From: Methanobacterium sp. BRmetb2
GTDB taxonomy: Archaea > Methanobacteriota > Methanobacteria > Methanobacteriales > Methanobacteriaceae
NCBI GenBank assembly: GCA_003491285.1
Contig: CP022705.1
Coordinates: forward strand, 1,299,501 to 1,363,500
DNA length: 64,000 bases
Reading direction: 5' to 3'
The translations under genes and the position numbers were made by a program. Below the pieces are notes generated by a model. It was not told where the DNA came from. It saw only the letters and a list, made by a program, of their open reading frames with translations, and did no database searches. Of this stretch, positions 1 through 9,632 are shown in pieces (within the stretch, counting starts at the first letter, position 1; every line of letters begins with the position of its first letter).

Positions 1-168
1 CTAGTTTTTGCTAGATATTTGTAAATTTAAAAAAGATTTGAACTCTTATTTTATAATTTATCTATTCAGAATACTTTTATTTTCTAATTTAATTTTGATT
101 TAGTAATACTAAACTGCAAAATTTAAATACTTTAATAAATTAGTATTACTATATTTTAGGTGTTTATT

Positions 169-561
169 ATGCAAGATGATGATATTTTTAAAATGGCCTT
201 TATAACAGCCATTATTGGTGTAGTAGGAATGATAATTTTTTCAAATTACATTTTACCTCGAGAAATTGAGATTATAGATATTGATAAGGGCATGTTGGAT
301 GAAGAAGTTTCATTAGAGGGATATGTATCAAAATTGGAAAAATCAAAAAACAGCAACACCTATTTTTTAGAAATAATTGATAATACTGGCAAAATTAGTG
401 CAGTAATCTTTGAAAAGACTGTAATAGAAATTGAAAAAGGTAATTTCACTGTAAAATCGTTGAAAAATCGTCGAATAAAGATTGTTGGAACAGTTACGCA
501 GTATAATGGCGATATGGAAATTATACTAAAAGATGCTAAATCTATTAAAATAATAGCTTAA
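169..561 (+). CDS. Membrane-anchored OB-fold nucleic-acid-binding-like protein
   Basis: A 130-residue protein with one hydrophobic segment near the N-terminus (about residues 8-27) followed by a domain of about 90 residues that reads as an OB fold. The pattern VSLEGYVSKL ... FLEIIDNTG-ISAVIFE ... IKIVGTVTQYNGDMEIIL is typical of the tRNA anticodon/RecG-like OB family, which binds single-stranded nucleic acid. The ATG at 169 is preferred over a GTG at 160 because AGGTG at 158-162 then serves as ribosome binding site. It is monocistronic and convergent with the AglD-like gene, with only 3 bp between stops. The exact ligand is unknown. Confidence 0.75.
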   Translation: MQDDDIFKMAFITAIIGVVGMIIFSNYILPREIEIIDIDKGMLDEEVSLEGYVSKLEKSKNSNTYFLEIIDNTGKISAVIFEKTVIEIEKGNFTVKSLKNRRIKIVGTVTQYNGDMEIILKDAKSIKIIA

Positions 562-564
562 AAT

Positions 565-1569
565 TCATTTTTTTGAGATTTTAAGATCGATACTAAATTT
601 TTTAATCTCATCAAAGATGTCTTTAGCATAATAGAATGAAAAAATCAAACCCAATACAGTAACAACCCAGAATGATACTAATCGATCGGCAAGAGCAATA
701 CTCCCACTTAGAGCTCTTGGAACTCCAAAAAGGACAAATAGGCCTGTAAGAGATATTTCTATAGATCCAATACCTCCTGGAAGCACGGTAACTACGCCAA
801 TAATATTGGCCAGTAAGAATATTATAATTACTGCAACAAAGCTAATTTCTAGGTTAAAGGCATAAAAAACAGTTAGAAGACGAAGACATTCTACAAGCCA
901 GGATAAAGCTGATAAAATTATTACCAGGATCAGATTTTTATAAGTTGTAAATGACTTAGTATAGGTAACCATGCTCTTTAGTAATTGCACCGCTTTTTCA
1001 TAAAAATTATCAAGAACTTCTTCTTGTATGGGCAACCTTTCAATTAAAGGATGTATTTTTTCATAAAGCCATATACTGGCGTTTTCTCTCCAGTTTATGA
1101 AATAAATTAGAACAACGAAGCTTAAAGATAAAATTCCTCCAATTATGGCAAGATAACGTATTTTGGGCAGCCAGATACAAGAAATCAGAAGTAACAAACC
1201 TACAATTATGAAATCAAAGAACCTCTCAGTTAGCCCTGCTGATAATCCTTCAGATAAACTTATTTTATTAATTTTTTTACCGGCAATTGCAGTAACCGGC
1301 TCCCCCGCAGTCCTAACTGGGCTGAAATTACCGGCAAAAAGTCCGATAGTTTTAACCACAAAATTATTTTTGAATTCTTTAGGTTTATTTATAATAAATC
1401 CCCATCGTATGGATCTCAAACCTACTGCCACTAAATGGATTATCATAGCTAAAATTAAAAGTCCCCAATTTGCAGTTTTAAAGGCATCAATGATCTGTTG
1501 AGGTCCAATCCATAATATTAATAGTACTATAAGTACCAAACTAATCATGAATACGTAAAATCTTTTCAA
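565..1569 (-). CDS. AglD-like flippase-domain integral membrane protein (UPF0104 / LPG synthase TM family)
   Basis: A 334-residue multispanning membrane protein with about eight hydrophobic segments. The features AGNFSPVRTAGEP and LPGGIGSIE are the signature of the UPF0104 family (lysylphosphatidylglycerol synthase TM region, AglD C-terminal domain). The ATG overlaps the stop of the upstream glycosyltransferase by 4 bp (ATGA), so the two are translationally coupled. In haloarchaeal AglD the same two parts, a GT2 domain and this membrane domain, are one protein. The pair here is therefore likely to work on polyprenyl-phosphate sugars for surface glycans; substrate is inferred only. Confidence 0.85.
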   Translation of the reverse strand: MKRFYVFMISLVLIVLLILWIGPQQIIDAFKTANWGLLILAMIIHLVAVGLRSIRWGFIINKPKEFKNNFVVKTIGLFAGNFSPVRTAGEPVTAIAGKKINKISLSEGLSAGLTERFFDFIIVGLLLLISCIWLPKIRYLAIIGGILSLSFVVLIYFINWRENASIWLYEKIHPLIERLPIQEEVLDNFYEKAVQLLKSMVTYTKSFTTYKNLILVIILSALSWLVECLRLLTVFYAFNLEISFVAVIIIFLLANIIGVVTVLPGGIGSIEISLTGLFVLFGVPRALSGSIALADRLVSFWVVTVLGLIFSFYYAKDIFDEIKKFSIDLKISKK

Positions 1570-2249
1570 AGATCGAATCTCCCTTTAAATTTCATTAGCA
1601 AATGTATTATGATGAAAATCACGTAATTCAAGGCATTTTTAAGCGTGACATATGACTTTTCTGTACCATAATCGCAAGCTATTTTTATCTCTTTAAGTTT
1701 TATATTATTTTTTGATGCTTTGTAGAGCATTTCAGATTCGAATACATAATCATTATATTTTATATCAATAAAAAGATTTAATATATCTGCTGAAATTGAT
1801 CTAAAACCACTTTGACTATCAGTTATTTCATATCCCGTAACATATCTTATTATTCCCGTTGTTAACTGATTTGCCAGTTTGCGTTGGAAGGGCATATTAT
1901 CTGGAAATTTTCCCTTAAATCTAGAACCTATAACTATTTGCGCATCATCCATAGCAGATGTAAATTGGGGGATATACGAAGGATCGTGCTGTCCATCTCC
2001 ATCAATAAATACGATAATATCATAACTACTTTCCAATATAAATTTAAGTCCAGTTTTGATGGCTGCACCTTTACCTAAATTTTTCGGGTGTGTTAATACA
2101 ACGGCTCCTGCATCCTCAGCTATCTGACTAGTATTATCATTTGAACCATCATCCACTACAACAACGTCTGAATGTTTTTTAGAACATTCCACAACTTTTT
2201 TAATGAATTTTTCTTCGTTGTATGCAGGAATTATGGTGATTATTCTCAT
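1566..2249 (-). CDS. Family 2 glycosyltransferase (dolichyl-phosphate sugar synthase type)
   Basis: A 227-residue GT-A fold enzyme. It opens with IIPAYNEE, carries the nucleotide-binding DDGSND near residue 38 and the metal-binding DGDGQHDP near residue 84, and shows the DSQSGFR element typical of DPM1/AglD-like polyprenyl-phosphate glycosyltransferases. It lacks a C-terminal membrane domain of its own; that part is the next gene, overlapping by 4 bp. The expected reaction is transfer of a sugar from a nucleotide sugar to dolichyl phosphate at the inner face of the membrane. The sugar cannot be read from sequence. Confidence 0.88.
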   Translation of the reverse strand: MRIITIIPAYNEEKFIKKVVECSKKHSDVVVVDDGSNDNTSQIAEDAGAVVLTHPKNLGKGAAIKTGLKFILESSYDIIVFIDGDGQHDPSYIPQFTSAMDDAQIVIGSRFKGKFPDNMPFQRKLANQLTTGIIRYVTGYEITDSQSGFRSISADILNLFIDIKYNDYVFESEMLYKASKNNIKLKEIKIACDYGTEKSYVTLKNALNYVIFIIIHLLMKFKGRFDL

Positions 2250-2348
2250 TTTTGTTCCTCGTATAATCTTTAAAAATTTTATATAGTGTAATCATAAAAT
2301 TATTACATCCAATTCTTCATTATTATTTGAAAAAAAAGAGGATTTTCC

Positions 2349-3767
2349 ATGTTGAAGTTTCATATTATAAAGAGAAACAAATCTCTATTTATATTACTTA
2401 TACCCGTTATTATTACCTTTTTTATAACTTTAATTCCTACACTTAAATATCAATGGCCCTTAAGTTGGGATGTTTACTATCATGTACATATGGCCAAATT
2501 ATATATGGCAAATGGCGTCACATTTTTTGATCCACTTACATTTGCCCCTTATGGGAGACCAACATTTTATACGCCATTATTCCACTATTTAATTGCATTT
2601 TTAAGTTTATCTTTAAAATTAGACCCTTTCATTATTGCTAGATGGTTACAACCAATCTTAGCATCATCTATTGTACTCAGCATTACTTACACAGTCTACA
2701 AAATTTATGATCTCTACACCGGGGTCTGGGCTGGATTTTTTTTAATGTTTTCTGTCCCCTTTTTTAGATTTATGTTACCTATACCCGAAGCAATGGCGTT
2801 GATCATCTTTCCTTTGGTAATTTATTTTTATTATTCTGCAATGGAAAATGATAACTACAAAATGGCGATTATAGCTGGGATATTAGGTGGATTAATATTA
2901 TTGACCCATTCTCTGACTGCCGTGTGTTTAATTTTTGTTTTAACTGTTTACACTATTTTAATTAAAATCCTTAAAAGAAAAAATAATTTAAAACATTTTT
3001 GGGTACTTTTGATTTGTATGCTTCTTTTAGCATCCATCTGGTGGATACCAATTGTGTTGATGCACGGATATGTGTTTAACAACCCTCCAGGAATCCCCTT
3101 ACCCGTTTTAAGGTACTTTAAATTTTACGGTGTTATAACCATTATATTCGCAGTTATAGGCGGTTTTTTAATGTTTAAAAGGAGATTGAATAGTGACATT
3201 TTCATGTTATCTGGAGCATTGTTAATGATTTTATTGAGCCAGATCTACTGGTTGGGAATACCTATTTTAAGCGACAGAATATTGACCTTCAGCATTTTTT
3301 TCGTAGTTGCTCTGGCTGCTTATGGATTGAGAAATTTTAGAATAAAAAATCATAAAAATGTGTATAATATTTTGATCTCAGTTATTATTATATCTGCTAT
3401 TTTTTCTGGTCTAACCTGCGGACTAAAAATGGAACCAACAACCAATTGGGCTGAAATAGATATTTCAGAGTGGTTCAAAGTTAATGGAGATAAAGAGCAT
3501 GTGGTGATAACCTCTAATTATGAAATGTCACCAGTAATTGTTTCTATAGCCAGACAACCTGTTTCTGAAGGAGGTTATGGTCCCGGTGCAATACATTTAT
3601 TGGATAAAAAGAGGTATTTACTTGGAAATTTCAATTATTCTGATGTTATAAAAGATAATGTAGGATACATAGTCCTAGAAACGGGTAAGCCCACACCACC
3701 CAATACCAAGGTTGTATATTCTAATGGAAAATATAAAATATGCAAGATAAAATTAAACAAAATTTAA
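2349..3767 (+). CDS. Polytopic GT-C-like membrane protein (PTPS-related membrane family)
   Basis: A 472-residue protein with roughly ten or more hydrophobic helices and a short C-terminal soluble portion. The first outer loop has SWDVYYHVHMA around residue 38, resembling the acidic loop that GT-C enzymes such as STT3 use for catalysis. The family resembles the archaeal membrane proteins annotated as 6-pyruvoyl-tetrahydropterin-synthase related. GAGG at 2338-2341 precedes the ATG. It diverges from the GT2/AglD-like pair, which supports a role in surface glycan assembly. The function is inferred from fold and context. Confidence 0.7.
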   Translation: MLKFHIIKRNKSLFILLIPVIITFFITLIPTLKYQWPLSWDVYYHVHMAKLYMANGVTFFDPLTFAPYGRPTFYTPLFHYLIAFLSLSLKLDPFIIARWLQPILASSIVLSITYTVYKIYDLYTGVWAGFFLMFSVPFFRFMLPIPEAMALIIFPLVIYFYYSAMENDNYKMAIIAGILGGLILLTHSLTAVCLIFVLTVYTILIKILKRKNNLKHFWVLLICMLLLASIWWIPIVLMHGYVFNNPPGIPLPVLRYFKFYGVITIIFAVIGGFLMFKRRLNSDIFMLSGALLMILLSQIYWLGIPILSDRILTFSIFFVVALAAYGLRNFRIKNHKNVYNILISVIIISAIFSGLTCGLKMEPTTNWAEIDISEWFKVNGDKEHVVITSNYEMSPVIVSIARQPVSEGGYGPGAIHLLDKKRYLLGNFNYSDVIKDNVGYIVLETGKPTPPNTKVVYSNGKYKICKIKLNKI

Positions 3768-3879
3768 ATAACCATATTAATAAAAAATTAGTTAATTTAA
3801 AGGGTAATCCTACGAAATTAATTTAAAATATATAATTATTCAGATCTATTATCAGATTTAATCTAATGAGGTGTTTTAT

Positions 3880-5238
<1,359 letters not shown>

Positions 5239-5299
5239 CTTTCCATATCCTTTTTTAATATTTCTACAAATTTTTTAAAAAAAACCATTTAAAGAGAAA

Positions 5300-5965
5300 A
5301 TGAATGTAAATGAACTTATTCAGGTAAATAAAGATGTTTTTCGGGAAAACCTATTAAAGTATACTCGTAAAGCATTTTTAAGTTTACCTAAAATTGAAAA
5401 TCCTAAAATACTGGACATTGGCTGCGGTACCGGTGTTCCCACCTTAGAACTGGCAAGATTGTGTAAGTGCGATATAACTGCTATCGACATTGACGAAAAT
5501 TCATTGAGATATCTTGAACAGAAAATAAAAGACTTAAATCTCACTAAAAAGATTAAAACAATGAACTGTTCTCTTTTTGAGATTGAACTACCTGAAAATA
5601 GTTTTGACATTATATGGGCTGAAGGTTCTATTGCAGTTATCGGTTTTAAGAGAGGATTATCTGAATGGAAATCTTTAATTAAAAATAGGGGATTTTTAGT
5701 TCTTCATGATGGATATGATAATCATGATGAAAAATTAAAGATTATAAAAGAAACAGGTTATGAATTAAAAGATTATTTTATTATATCCCATGAAAAATGG
5801 TGGTATGAATATTATAAACCCTGGTCAAATCAAATTTACCATTTAAAAAATTTATATCAGAGCCATAATAATCTAAATAAAAAATTAGATGAAGAATTAA
5901 AGGAATTAGAATTTTTCAAAAAGAATCAGGACGGTTCCATATTTTACATATTAAAAAAAATTTAG
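5300..5965 (+). CDS. Class I SAM-dependent methyltransferase
   Basis: A 221-residue protein with SAM-binding motif I ILDIGCGTGVPTLELA around residues 35-50, motif II acidic residue in ITAIDID, and a post-motif region LPENSFDIIWAEG. This is the Methyltransf_11/25 fold; the small-molecule or macromolecular substrate cannot be told. The C-terminal half (KWWYEYYKPW and a lysine-rich helix) is not one I recognise. The ribosome binding site is weak (AGAG). It follows the phosphomutase by 61 bp on the same strand and may be cotranscribed. Confidence 0.85.
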   Translation: MNVNELIQVNKDVFRENLLKYTRKAFLSLPKIENPKILDIGCGTGVPTLELARLCKCDITAIDIDENSLRYLEQKIKDLNLTKKIKTMNCSLFEIELPENSFDIIWAEGSIAVIGFKRGLSEWKSLIKNRGFLVLHDGYDNHDEKLKIIKETGYELKDYFIISHEKWWYEYYKPWSNQIYHLKNLYQSHNNLNKKLDEELKELEFFKKNQDGSIFYILKKI

Positions 5966-5983
5966 TATGCATCAAAACTTTTT

Positions 5984-7117
5984 TTATAAGTTTTCTAGGC
6001 ATTCATCCATTAAAACCCGGGCGTCATCATTTTCAGGGTTTATCATCAGTGCTGTTTTAAAACTTTCAACTGCATCTTCAAATTTATTTAGTTCCATCAA
6101 AGCCACGCCTTTATTACTCCAGAATATATCATTTTCATTTTCTAATTTTAAAGCTTCTTCGTAACATTTCACTGCTTCATCAAACCTTCCAAGCTCTAAA
6201 AGGGCATTTCCTTTGCGGTTCCATGCAGGGGCATCTGGAACATCATCTAAACATAATTCTAATGCTTTATCATAGCAACTTAAGGCATCATTGGTTCGGT
6301 TTAGTTCTGATAATAGATTTCCCTTTGCATTCCACACATCTGGATTTTGTGGATCGAGTTCAATCACTCTATCATACACTTTAAGTGCATCTTCATATTC
6401 ACCTAACATCTCTAAAATAAATCCCCGCCAGTACAAAACCAGGGTGTTATTGGGATTTAATTTTAATGCTTCATCATTGGAGTTTATGGCCTCTTTTAGT
6501 TTATTGGCATTTAAAAGCGCAATCGCCCGATTGTTCCAGATATATTCATTGTTAGGTTCAATTTTGAGGGCCTGGTCATAGCATTCAACTGCTTTTTTAA
6601 ATTTTCCCAGCCGCGTAAGGTTATCTCCCTTTTTATTCAATAGATAAACATCAGAAGGATCAAATCTTAGAGCGGCAGTGTAACACATGACAGAATCATT
6701 GTATTTACCAGTATCAAACAAAATGTCTGCTCGTTTGGTTATCCTGGCTTTTTCATTTATTTTTTCTCCTTCCCATTCTTCTAACGGAATTTTTTTGAAT
6801 CTAATAACTTGAAATAAAGAGTCGTCATCTGTATCTTCTGGATAAGTTTTTCTGAATTCTTCTTCCAGTTCAACTGCATCCTTAAAACCTTCTTCCTTGG
6901 CTAGTTGATGGTTTTTTATCAAGTCTTTGAATTTTATGATGTCAACATCAGTTACTTCTGCTTCAAATAATTTCTCTCTTTCCTTGGATACTAGGTTCCA
7001 GTAGCAGTGTAAACGATCTCCTACTTTCAGCGGTTTTTTCCATAATTTTCTAATGGTAGATTTTTTCTGACCAGTTATAAGTTCAATGTTACGGCTTCCA
7101 AAGGATAGAATAGGTAT
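5984..7117 (-). CDS. ASCH-domain/TPR-repeat fusion protein with apparent ATA start codon
   Basis: The reading frame runs from a stop at 7121-7123 and codes for 377 residues if it starts at the ATA at 7115-7117. Residues 1-95 look like an ASCH domain (FGSRNIELITGQKK, then KVGDRLHCYWN), an RNA-binding fold related to PUA. Residues 120-377 are about seven tetratricopeptide repeats with the usual W..LG/A..P spacing. GGAGGGG at 7124-7130 sits 8 bases before the ATA, exactly the spacing seen before the rpl31e ATG. No ATG, GTG or TTG occurs in frame before the TTG at 6922, which would delete the ASCH domain. Either ATA initiates or the start has been lost by mutation. Confidence 0.8.
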   Translation of the reverse strand: MPILSFGSRNIELITGQKKSTIRKLWKKPLKVGDRLHCYWNLVSKEREKLFEAEVTDVDIIKFKDLIKNHQLAKEEGFKDAVELEEEFRKTYPEDTDDDSLFQVIRFKKIPLEEWEGEKINEKARITKRADILFDTGKYNDSVMCYTAALRFDPSDVYLLNKKGDNLTRLGKFKKAVECYDQALKIEPNNEYIWNNRAIALLNANKLKEAINSNDEALKLNPNNTLVLYWRGFILEMLGEYEDALKVYDRVIELDPQNPDVWNAKGNLLSELNRTNDALSCYDKALELCLDDVPDAPAWNRKGNALLELGRFDEAVKCYEEALKLENENDIFWSNKGVALMELNKFEDAVESFKTALMINPENDDARVLMDECLENL

Positions 7118-7123
7118 AATTTA

Positions 7124-7130
7124 CCCCTCC
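7124..7130 (-). promoter_or_regulatory. Strong ribosome binding site before an ATA start
   Basis: GGAGGGG on the minus strand lies 8 bases (counted from GGAGG) before the ATA that opens the ASCH-TPR frame. The same heptamer with the same spacing precedes the ATG of rpl31e (47754). It decides the start of a gene that otherwise has no usual initiation codon. Confidence 0.75.
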
Positions 7131-7277
7131 AACAGGATTTGTTAAAAAGAGATTCGATAAAATTTTTTAATTATCAATTATGGTTTTTTATTATAGATTT
7201 TCCTAAATGCTAAATAAGTTGGATTGATACTATTATTAACGAATTTATTAAATAGATATAATAATCATTCTTCTAAA

Positions 7278-7994
7278 TTATTTAGCCTTTTCTTCTTTTA
7301 TGATTTCCTCTCCAAATTCTGAAGTTTTAATTTTAACGTTTTTTAAATAAGGTTTCACTTGTTTGGCAATTTTTAAGAGCTCATCCCGAGTAGGGCTGGG
7401 TACTTTCTTCAATTTCTCATCCAGAACCACGCGGTTTCTAAATTGTTGTAAGGTATAGAGATCACAGTCAATTTCCTTAGCAATAGTCACCACATCGTCT
7501 TCATCCATCAAGGTTGGAACATATGTGGTTTTACATTCCAGATATGTATCTGGAGAATTTAAACAAATTTTCATGGTATCTTTTACTTTATCTCCAACAG
7601 GAGATCCAATAATCTCTTCATACTTGTTAAAAGGAGCTTTAACATCCAGTCCAATGTAATCGATGAGATGAATAATTTTTTTAAGTCTATTTGGGAAACA
7701 ACCATTAGTATCTATCTTCGTGTGCAATGAATGGTTTTTGCAGAATTTCAAGATTTTTTCAACATCTTCTGCTTGGATTAAGGCTTCGCCACCAGTTATA
7801 ACTATTCCATCAATGAATTCTAGTGAATCTTCAATTTTACTAAAAATATCCTCTAGGTCTATGGATTTTCCACCGTCAATAATTTCTGGGTTATGACAGT
7901 AAGGACATCTGATGACGCAACCTCCGCAAAAAATTACCAGAGCAATTTTTCCGGGAAAATCCAGTGACGATATCGCTGTTCCACCAATAATCAT
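7278..7994 (-). CDS. nrdG: Anaerobic ribonucleotide reductase activating enzyme (radical SAM)
   Basis: A 238-residue radical SAM protein. The cluster motif is CVIRCPYC (CX3CX2C) near residues 25-32, after GGTAISSLDFPGK, a start typical of NrdG-like activases in archaea. TGGE follows at about residue 67. NrdG makes the glycyl radical on class III ribonucleotide reductase NrdD. No nrdD is in this window; the reductase at 62 kb looks like class II. The gene is last in the minus-strand run that ends with hisC, 50 bp downstream of it. A different glycyl-radical partner cannot be excluded. Confidence 0.82.
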   Translation of the reverse strand: MIIGGTAISSLDFPGKIALVIFCGGCVIRCPYCHNPEIIDGGKSIDLEDIFSKIEDSLEFIDGIVITGGEALIQAEDVEKILKFCKNHSLHTKIDTNGCFPNRLKKIIHLIDYIGLDVKAPFNKYEEIIGSPVGDKVKDTMKICLNSPDTYLECKTTYVPTLMDEDDVVTIAKEIDCDLYTLQQFRNRVVLDEKLKKVPSPTRDELLKIAKQVKPYLKNVKIKTSEFGEEIIKEEKAK

Positions 7995-8044
7995 CTCATC
8001 ACATTTTTAATATTTGAAATCCGCTTATGAATATTAAATTCAAA

Positions 8045-9145
8045 TTATTTGATAATTTCTTTCAGAGCATCAATAAATTTCTTATCTTCCTCTAAGGTAC
8101 CAACACTTACCCTGATCCAGTATTCATCTAAACCACGAAATGAACTACAATTTCTTACTATAATACCTCTTTTCAACAGTTCTTCTGTAAAAGATTCAGA
8201 ATTGAAACCAGTTTTCCGTATATCCACCAATAAATAATTGGCTTTAGAAGAATATACCTTCAAATCTTCAAACTTTGCCAGTTGTTCATAGAGAAATTCC
8301 CTACTTTCTATGGAAACTTGGGCCGATTTTTTTATGTACTCTTCATCTTGTAAGGTGGCCAGAGCTGCGACATGTGACAGTTTAGTAAGACTAAAAACAG
8401 GTTTAACTCGATGCATATATTCTATAAACGATTTATTTGATATTCCATACCCAATACGCATTCCTGCAAGTCCTAATACTTTGGAAAATGTTCTTAAAAT
8501 AAAAAGGTTTTCATATTTATGCAAAAGTTCAACATTATTAGGTCCTGAAAATTCGATGTAAGCTTCATCTACAACTACCAGAGCGTCAGTACTGTTTAGA
8601 ACAGTTTTAATATCTTTTTTATTTATTAAACCACCAGTAGGATTGTTTGGGGTGCATAAAAATATGATTTTTGTTTTGGGAGATATACAATCTATTACTG
8701 AGTTCACGTCTAACTCGTTTTCATCCACATCCCATTTTGCAAATACTGGGACTGCACCATGTATTCTCAGTGTAAATTCGTAGTACATGTAAGAGGGTAT
8801 AGGGACAATAAACTCATCTCCAGGTTCTATCAATGTTTTACCCAAAACATCTAAAATTTCATCAGCCCCATCTCCACCCACAATTATATTTTCTGCTTTC
8901 ACACCAACATAAGAAGCTAATTCTTCTTTTAAATCTTCTATATTTGATTCTGGGTATTGGTGGATATATTTCAGATTATCAATAACAGTTTTTACAGCTT
9001 TTTCGGATGGCCCTAATGGATTTTCATTTGAACCTAATTTAATTATTGAATCAGGATTTAAGTTATATCTAGAAGCTATTTCTTCGATTGATTTGCCGGG
9101 GACATAAGGATCAAGTTCTTCTACAATTTTTTTTACTTTGACCAT
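8045..9145 (-). CDS. hisC: Histidinol-phosphate aminotransferase
   Basis: A 366-residue PLP-dependent fold type I aminotransferase. SNENPLGPS near residue 38 is the HisC N-terminal motif, TPNNPTGG the PLP-phosphate region, VVDEAYIEF the Asp that contacts the pyridine nitrogen, and RTFSKVLGLAGMRIGYG holds the Schiff-base lysine. It converts imidazole-acetol phosphate and glutamate to histidinol phosphate in histidine synthesis. The ATG at 9145 is chosen because GTGAT at 9150-9154 is a ribosome binding site. It overlaps the end of the gamma-carbonic-anhydrase-like gene by 35 bp, implying coupling. Confidence 0.93.
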   Translation of the reverse strand: MVKVKKIVEELDPYVPGKSIEEIASRYNLNPDSIIKLGSNENPLGPSEKAVKTVIDNLKYIHQYPESNIEDLKEELASYVGVKAENIIVGGDGADEILDVLGKTLIEPGDEFIVPIPSYMYYEFTLRIHGAVPVFAKWDVDENELDVNSVIDCISPKTKIIFLCTPNNPTGGLINKKDIKTVLNSTDALVVVDEAYIEFSGPNNVELLHKYENLFILRTFSKVLGLAGMRIGYGISNKSFIEYMHRVKPVFSLTKLSHVAALATLQDEEYIKKSAQVSIESREFLYEQLAKFEDLKVYSSKANYLLVDIRKTGFNSESFTEELLKRGIIVRNCSSFRGLDEYWIRVSVGTLEEDKKFIDALKEIIK

Positions 9146-9617
9146 GGTAATCACTTTTTTTTGCCAGTTCTACATATCGTAAAGCATTATCTTTAATAGA
9201 TTTTATCTCTTCTTCTTTAAGTTCTCGGACCTGTTTTGCGGGTATCCCCAGTATTAAACTTCGTGCCGGAAATTTTTTACCCTCTGTAACCACGGCTCCA
9301 GCACCAACAATACTGTTTTTCCCTATTTCAACCTGGTTAAGGATAGTGGAATTCATTCCAATTATACAATTGGCATGGATGGTACAGCCGTGGAGAACTG
9401 CTGCATGTCCCACAGATACGTAATCGTCAATTAAAATTGGATGGTTTTTGGAAGCATGTACCACGCAGTTATCCTGTACATTTGAAAATTTTCCAACTTT
9501 GATTTCTTCTATATCTCCCCTCAAAACTGCATTATACCATATTGAAGAATTTTGGCCAATTTTGACTTTGCCAATGAGTTTTGCTCCGGGAAATATTTTT
9601 ACAGTTTCATGAATCAT
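9111..9617 (-). CDS. Gamma-carbonic anhydrase-like left-handed beta-helix protein
   Basis: A 168-residue protein made of hexapeptide repeats (for example IGKVKI, IGMNST, IGKNSI) and a C-terminal helix. The histidines in VVHASKNH, VSVGHAA and VLHGCTIH match the three zinc ligands of the gamma-carbonic anhydrase family (YrdA/PaaY/Cam relatives). There is no signal peptide and no acidic loop, so it is the short cytoplasmic type, many of which have no proven anhydrase activity. It lies between glmU (15 bp) and hisC (overlapping), an operon position with no obvious metabolic reason. Confidence 0.85.
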   Translation of the reverse strand: MIHETVKIFPGAKLIGKVKIGQNSSIWYNAVLRGDIEEIKVGKFSNVQDNCVVHASKNHPILIDDYVSVGHAAVLHGCTIHANCIIGMNSTILNQVEIGKNSIVGAGAVVTEGKKFPARSLILGIPAKQVRELKEEEIKSIKDNALRYVELAKKSDYHGQSKKNCRRT

Positions 9618-9632
9618 TTCATTTAACTCAAA

